From the NCBI GenBank assembly GCA_050084515.1, contig CM114274.1, positions 15,066,001-15,130,000 on the forward strand: a stretch of 64,000 bases of DNA, given 5' to 3'. The notes under the pieces were generated by a model, which did no database searches, was not told the origin of the DNA, and saw nothing but the letters and a program-made list of their open reading frames with translations. The stretch comes from Blasia pusilla. Taxonomy: Eukaryota > Marchantiophyta > Marchantiopsida > Blasiales. Below, piece after piece: positions 58,460 through 64,000 of this stretch (positions are counted from its first letter, which is position 1; every line of letters begins with the position of its first letter). A program made the translations under genes and the position numbers.

Positions 58460-61194
58460 GGAGTGCCTTTCCTATATCTACTCTGACCTCAGTTTCCACC
58501 CGGGTAGTTTGTGGCGTTGCATTGGGGGAAAATACCTATTGGAGATATTTGCATGACGGCACAAAGTGGATGTGTCTAGTTTGTAGTCGCATTTACTCTG
58601 CAAAGAACAAAACAAAGTGCAATCAGCTCTTAACTAAGAAGCACCCTCACCTGCACCCAAGTTACTTAGTACCTTTGGAAAATGCAGGTAGGCATCCTGA
58701 TGATCCTGTGAAGGGCCGTAAGAGGAACATTAGTGAGAAGCAAAGAGAGAAAGATTTGATGAGAAAATCAGGAGATGCTATCGGGCGTCTAGAAAAGATG
58801 AAGAGGGAAAATTATACAGATTTAGACAACATTGGTCTAAGACATGGTTGACAATGGAACGAGATCCTGTCATCCCACACTTGTTCAAGAAGCCAGCATT
58901 GTTGGCTTTAATGGAGTGTGATCTCCCCAAGTGCCTTGGTATCCAAGATTGGGATGACTTATTGGATAGAGAAAAGTATGACATGTGTCTTGTGAAAGTA
59001 CGAGAGTGCGGTGAAAGCAATTTGATGATGGATGTGATTGTCTTAGCATGCTTGGTTGCCATTGAGAGAGCTAGTGAACCTGGTTCTGCAGACCAGATTG
59101 GGAGGGGAAAGAATTACTTTCTTCATTTGGAGTCGGTGAAGAAACTTTGGGAAGTAGAGGAGAAGAAAGAGGGAGTGTGTTTGGGTGTGCTTCCTGCCAT
59201 TTTTAAAGATGAGAGATCTCAACAATTGAAGGAGACACAAGCTTGGATTGCTCAAAAGAAACAAAACTTAATGGCTTGGCTTGAAAGAGATCAAGCCAAG
59301 TACTCGGATTTCATGGCTAGGCAGCAATGGAATGAATGGTTGGAGGGAAGAAACTTGGAGGAGGTCAAAGAGGTTTGCGAAAAAAGAGCTTCCAAGTATG
59401 TTCCAAGGGAGAAGAAGGATGTAGATTTAGATTGGTCTAGGAGGAATGTACATAAATCTACATTAGGGAGTAGCTTTAGCAAACCACCTCCCACCTCTCA
59501 AGGAGATGAATGTGATGATATAAGTGACTTTCAAGTTTTGCGCCCAAAGAGGCGAAGTAAGTTGGCTTGTAAGCCTGCTGTTGAGAAGTTTACAGCAAGG
59601 AGTGAAGAAGATTTTGGTGAGAGTAGGGAGGACCATATTGGCTTGACGCATGTGGAAGAAGTTAGAAAGGTCGGAGTGCGCACGAGATCTATGGGAGGTG
59701 ACTCTTGCTCCAAGGTTGGGCTTCCACATGTACCCAAGTCCTTGAAGAAGAGAGAAAAAACTATATCGGGTACTGCCCCTTCTTCTTCCCCTATTGAGAC
59801 CCCTTGTGTGATGGTTGAAGACCAGGTTGATCTAGATTTTGCACCATGTACTACTAATGCACAGGAAACTATTCCACCTGGGAGTTGTGATGTGTCCATT
59901 GGCCCTTCATGTGTCGAGATGAACCTTCCACAAGGAGAAATCTTGAAGGGTAGCTCTTGTGTGGTCGGGGAATATGTTGGTGAGTCTCCTCCCTCGCATG
60001 AAGAGACTTTACTTTCAGCTGGAGCACCAGAAGTTGTTATTGGAGTATCTTATAGTGGTGCAGTGATGGAAAGTATCCCAACCAGTGTGTGTGTGTGGTG
60101 GTGGTGGTGGTGGTGGTGGCGGCATTGGAGCTTCCCGTGTTGAGTTGGATCTACATGATAGCTCTCATGTGGATGGGGAATGTGTTGGTGAGCCTGCTCC
60201 CTTGCATGTAGACATTGCAGATTCAATTGGAGTTTTGGAGGCAAGTCTCGGAATACCTTCTAGTGTTGCAGGTTTGGAGAAAGGCATTCCAGCAATTGGA
60301 TATGATGGTGGTGGGGATGATGGTGAGATTGGAATTACCGCAGATGATATTCCAGAAGGTATTCCGAGCTTGGTGAAAGTTTCATCAGAGATGTTGGAGG
60401 GTGATTTGGAGGGAATGGCACGAGCTCATAGAGTGGATGATTTAGGAGATGTTGGCGTTGACACTGTGGGTATTTTAGAGACTTTATGTAGCCAAGTGGG
60501 ATGCATAAATGATAGTATATCCCATATCTCTACACCTGATGTTTTCTTTACCCCCGTTGGTAGTGCTTTGGATTGTCATGAGACATCCAAAGGGGGTTTG
60601 GCTGGTGATTATGGTGATCCTATTGTTGGAGGTTCATCCATTGAGAGACCTTCTACCCATGACCTTTTTTCTTTGAGGAAAAATCTTTTGAAGGTCGGTT
60701 CTTCATATGTACCAAGAAGTAGAAAGGGAAAGAAGAAGATTTCAATGGAGAATGGAGAGGAGGATAATATACACGGTGGGGGCTTCGCATCTTTGGATGA
60801 TATGGATTCCATTGATCAGATTTCTGATAGCCAGATTCTAAGAGATCTCCATGAGATCAACGGTGAGTGGTTTATTCCTCCACCCACGAGCCAAGTAGCT
60901 GATGCTGTCGAGTGCGGGGAGGTGGAAAGAGATTTGCCAAATGCCTCCCAACTTGATGTCACCCAAATCATGGCGGAGTCAAACATGGAACTTCTTGTGG
61001 GTGACATGGTCATAAGGCCCAAAAATATTCCACGACACACGGGTTTATCTCCCACTATGGAGGAGTGTAGGGAACTAGGGAAGACAAGGTCCGAGGTCCT
61101 TCAAGATATGTTGGCTATACCACCCACTCGACGGGAAAAAAGGAAAAATGTATATGGCAAATCAATAATGGGGCGAAAGCGGCCTAAGAATTAG
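58460..61194 (+). CDS. Large unrecognised protein gene, split by two frame changes
   Basis: Three open segments on one strand. Segment 1 (58,460-58,851) starts after an acceptor-like gtgtttcag and includes WMCLVCSRIYSAKNKTKCNQ with a downstream KKHPHLH, possibly a BED-like zinc finger. Segment 2 (58,790-60,143) reads on from RQHWSKTWLTMERDPVIPHL and has a Lys/Glu-rich middle. Segment 3 (60,085-61,194) ends at a TAG after a Lys/Arg-rich tail (RREKRKNVYGKSIMGRKRPK), which could be a nuclear signal. Segments 2 and 3 meet in a (GT)n(GGT)n tract. Both contain a related block (VGEYVGESPPSHEE against VDGECVGEPAPLHVD), and PPPTSQ phrases recur, so they belong to one gene. Frames 1 and 3 are the same phase. 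It may be a host gene with sequencing or repeat slippage, or a pseudogene. Function unknown. Confidence 0.55.
60087..60122. repeat. (GT)n(GGT)n microsatellite inside the large gene
   Basis: A gtgtgtgtgt run passes into ggt repeats. The reading frame changes phase here, which a dinucleotide length change would explain. Confidence 0.85.
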
Positions 61195-62978
61195 GTAAAA
61201 AAATGTAATTCTGTTATTGAGTGCATTCTTTTGTTAGTTCTTGTTTCTTTCAACATGTTGAGGAGATCACCTTGGATAACAAAGTCCTGTTGATAATTCT
61301 CTTGTTCCTATTGATGTGTTTTTTTTCAGGTTGGAACGGATTCTGGTTTCACATGGCCAAAAATTGGGACATCTTTCTTATAGACATTCCTTTGAACCAT
61401 CTTACAATTATGCATACAGTAATATGATGTGAAGCAAACTTGTGCTTTTTCTTGCAAATGGGGCTTTCAGATCGAATATATTGTAGTACCAGAAATTATT
61501 CCGTCAATGTCACAATCATAGTGCGTTTTTTGGAGTAGATATAGTAATATCGGAAGGCTTTATGCCAAGGCCACTACCATATTGTTAATTTTTTTACTTT
61601 GTTAGTTTGAAAGTAGACGACTATAAAATGCGTATAGTGAGAATGATCTCACTCCAATTGTTAGAAATAGAGAAAATCTATCGTGAAGGCATTTTTTCAT
61701 CTTAATGCTCTTGGTCTTTCATTGGTATTTGTGACATTCATTCATTCTCTTCCTCTTCTTGAATATCACATATTTTTTCTACTACTTTGGAGTGAGTGAG
61801 TTTGTTGTTTTACTTGTTGTTTGATCTCATAGGCAAGTATACCTTGAACCTTCTCGCTTCCCATGTAAATCACTCCCTACATGAATAATCGGTTTTTGTT
61901 TTTTCTACTCTTGAGATGAGTAAGTTGTTGGTACTTATAGGATTTCTGTTAGAGCTTGTACCGCCGGAAGGTATTCCAACATTTCTCACACTCTTAGTGT
62001 TTGTGTACTGCTTTTTTAGTTTGATTACTTGCCATGTTTATTGGAAGATTCCTATAGTGTTCCAGTTGTAGGGTGGTATTTTAGGTAAATTTCAATTTCC
62101 ATATAGGCACCTAGAGTATCTATATTGTAGACATTCATCCATTTTGTACGACAGTAGGAGAGTAAAAGGAGTAGGAGAGTAAAGGCGTATGTTTTGAAAA
62201 TTAAATTTCTACAAGAGCTACAGAAGACTCTGTTACACTCATGTCTTTTGAAAAGCATTCTTGATGATTTGGATGTTATCTAAGGCTTTAGGAGTATACA
62301 ATGTACTACGGAATAGTATTCCGTCACTTGAACTATAGGGCGGTATTGTTGTTAAAATTCAGTTTCCATATAGAGACTCACAATATCTATATTGCAATGC
62401 TTTAGGAGTAGAGTATGTACGGTCGAAAGGTATTCCGTCACTTCTCACATATTTTACTTTGTGAGATTGGTTACTTTCGAGGTACACAAACGATTACCAC
62501 ATGATTTATCTGATATATTGGAATGATTGAGCTTGTTTTTTTGTCTAGTATGTATTTAAAGTAATTTTTTTTTATGGCTATCATATTTGAGCTTTGATTT
62601 GGTACTATAGGTTAACTTTTCTTTCTGTTTAGGGTCTTAGTGTGCTTACATTATGAACATTCGCCCCATTTTTTGTGATACTTGTAAAGGAGAGTAAATG
62701 GATATTTTTTGAAAATTACATGATTTTGTGAATACTAGTTAGGATTCACTGCGAGCGCTGTAGAGTACTATGTTAAGATCATTCCTTTCCTACGAAGATG
62801 AAACGTGATGATTCCGATGCCATTGAGAAGTTTGTGTAGAATCTGTGCTATTGAAAGGCATTCCATCATTTCCCTCAATCTTACTACTGATTTACTTTCG
62901 TTACTTGTCTTTTTTTTTTCGTGAAGATCACATGACTTTTCTCATGCATTATAATCAAATGCTTGTGTACAGGTAAGT
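61195..62978. other. AT-rich intergenic region with recurring short motif
   Basis: The motif ggtattcc(g/a)(t/a)cacttctcaca or close variants recur near 61,970, 62,316, 62,436 and 62,860. Longer blocks (tttccatata...cta.atctatattg; ggagagtaaa...ttttgaaaatta) are duplicated at 62,080-62,215 and 62,360-62,730. It looks like degenerate tandem repeats. The upstream end is the 3' flank of the large gene; the downstream end is presumably the promoter or 5' UTR intron of the SWIM gene. Confidence 0.5.
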
Positions 62979-64000
62979 ATGGACATCGATAATCATGTCG
63001 ACTTGACATCAACCCTTCCTCCATCACATGATCAAGTGGAGGAGAATGCATTTGGAAGTAGAAGTGCATTGACAAGCAGAATTCTAGCCATGAAGATGAT
63101 GGAACTCCAAGCAGACTTGCCGACGGGGTACATATCAGCAAAAGATCTCCATTGGGATCGATATAATGCAGCGTATATCCCCTGGCATAGGTTGGAGGAC
63201 TTCATTATCGGGGAGGGTAATGGAGACAATGTAAACCCCACTAGCTTTTGGAAGGGCACATCCAGGTGCAGAGGAGAAAGATTAGGACAAGACGAAGGCG
63301 AGGAATCATCATACACCATGTACTATTGTGCTTACGGACCTCGAGACAAGCGACACTTCCATCAACCGGTTGTGAGTAGGTGAGCACGGATAAGTGGTAT
63401 ATTTTTTTAAGTGGAATAATGATAGGAACAAGGAAGGTTAGACAAGGAAGGTGATCAATCAACTTTTGTTCTTGTTTATAATGCATGCAATTTATTTCCA
63501 TTTCTTTTGTCCCTGCTAGAGAGAAACTATTTATGTATGATGGAATGCATTCCTCTTGTTTTTTTTCAGGTCAAGCATTCCCAAATCAGGCCAAGGAAGT
63601 CGGCCTCGTGCCCAAAAAATTGTACGGGGAGATAGTTGGAAGCGAGGGTGTCTCTGTCACTTTTCTGTATCTGAAATCAAGGGTCCAATGCATGTGGCAA
63701 AGATCATTTACAAACGTAGATTACATGTTGACAAGGATGGGATGCCATGCCACGGCAATAAAGACCCCCTAAGTTTGGACACTCCAAAAATGTATGCTCC
63801 AAGGATCTCAAAGGAGTTGAGATGTTACATAAAGGAGAGGCTTCGACTCGGGATAAAGCCCCATCAAATTATAAAAGAGCATGGGATGATGCTTTAAATG
63901 AGATCTAACACCTCTCCGGACTTTGGGGAGCATGACGAGGGATGATTTCCTACAAATGCATGATATTGCAAATGCAAAGAAGTCCTTGAATATGGAGACT
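62979..64000 (+). CDS. SWIM zinc-finger family / MULE-transposase-derived protein, 5' part, runs off the window
   Basis: Exon 1 (62,979-63,379) starts with ATG shortly after an acceptor-like acag and encodes ISAKDLHWDRYN, IPWHRLEDFIIGEGN and YTMYYCAYGPRDKRHF, matching the N-terminal domain of plant SWIM zinc-finger proteins of the At1g60560 type as I remember them. A strong donor (AG|GTGAGC) and acceptor (TTTTTCAG|G) remove a 190-bp intron (63,380-63,569) and keep the frame. Exon 2 continues with SWKRGCLCHFSVSEIK, VAKIIYKRRLHVDKDGMPCH and APRISKELRCYIKERLRLG, the conserved next part. A stop appears at 63,895-63,897, while a similar-looking protein resumes in the next frame (RDDFLQMHDIANAKKSLNME, about 63,935-63,997). 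So there is either a frameshift (pseudogene or sequence error) or an unrecognised feature. The transposase-like core and SWIM finger would lie beyond 64,000. The family is thought to be domesticated MULE transposase. Confidence 0.75.
63380..63569 (+). other. Intron of the SWIM-family gene
   Basis: GT at 63,380 and AG at 63,568-63,569, preceded by a T-rich stretch. Removal joins an AG and a G into an Arg codon and restores the conserved protein. Confidence 0.85.

Overview
The window looks like nuclear DNA of a streptophyte plant. The evidence is GT-AG introns of plant type, Ty1/copia and Ty3/gypsy elements with initiator-Met primer sites, and a SWIM-type zinc-finger gene of the kind found in land plants. 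A restriction-like-endonuclease LINE and a gypsy element carrying a DNA methyltransferase are unusual for flowering plants, so a fern, lycophyte, bryophyte or charophyte is more likely; I cannot name the species. There is no bacterial gene organisation. Most of the 64 kb is decayed transposon sequence, with a few gene-like stretches at 8-10 kb, 57 kb, 58.5-61.2 kb and 63-64 kb.

Layout. 0-3 kb: copies of a dispersed non-coding repeat (called R1 here). 3.25-8.05 kb: a nearly full-length but dead copia element, minus strand. 8.05-10.3 kb: a broken protein-kinase-like gene, minus strand. 10.5-11.8 kb: a DNA element with 12-bp terminal inverted repeats. 12.3-12.7 kb: a 3' scrap of the same LINE family that lies almost whole at 23.3-27.05 kb (minus), which has an N-terminal zinc finger, a reverse transcriptase and a restriction-like endonuclease. 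13-23 kb: mostly unrecognised sequence and degenerate tandem repeats. 28.3-29.9 kb: remains of a MULE-derived/SWIM-family gene. 30-34 kb: more inverted-repeat elements and tandem duplications. 36-44 kb: R1 again, split by a gypsy element. 44-51 kb: a (CT)123 tract, a decayed APE-type LINE (+), a perfect 18-bp hairpin and a truncated copia copy. 51-56.7 kb: AT-rich sequence, another long (CT)n and an 87-bp minisatellite. 57-64 kb: candidate minus-strand exons, a split large gene, and the 5' part of a SWIM zinc-finger gene running off the end.

The most interesting object is the gypsy element at 36.86-44.16 kb (minus strand). Between protease and reverse transcriptase its polyprotein carries a cytosine-5 DNA methyltransferase whose motif spacing and wording are DNMT3-like, and after the integrase it ends in a PHD finger. 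This pairs a DNA-methylation writer with a likely histone-tail reader in one retrotransposon. This copy is dead: gag is truncated, there are several frame breaks, one TGA stop lies inside the methyltransferase, and one PHD zinc ligand is lost. The domain plan is still plain. Methyltransferase-bearing gypsy elements have been reported from charophytes; the PHD pairing is the part I would check first.
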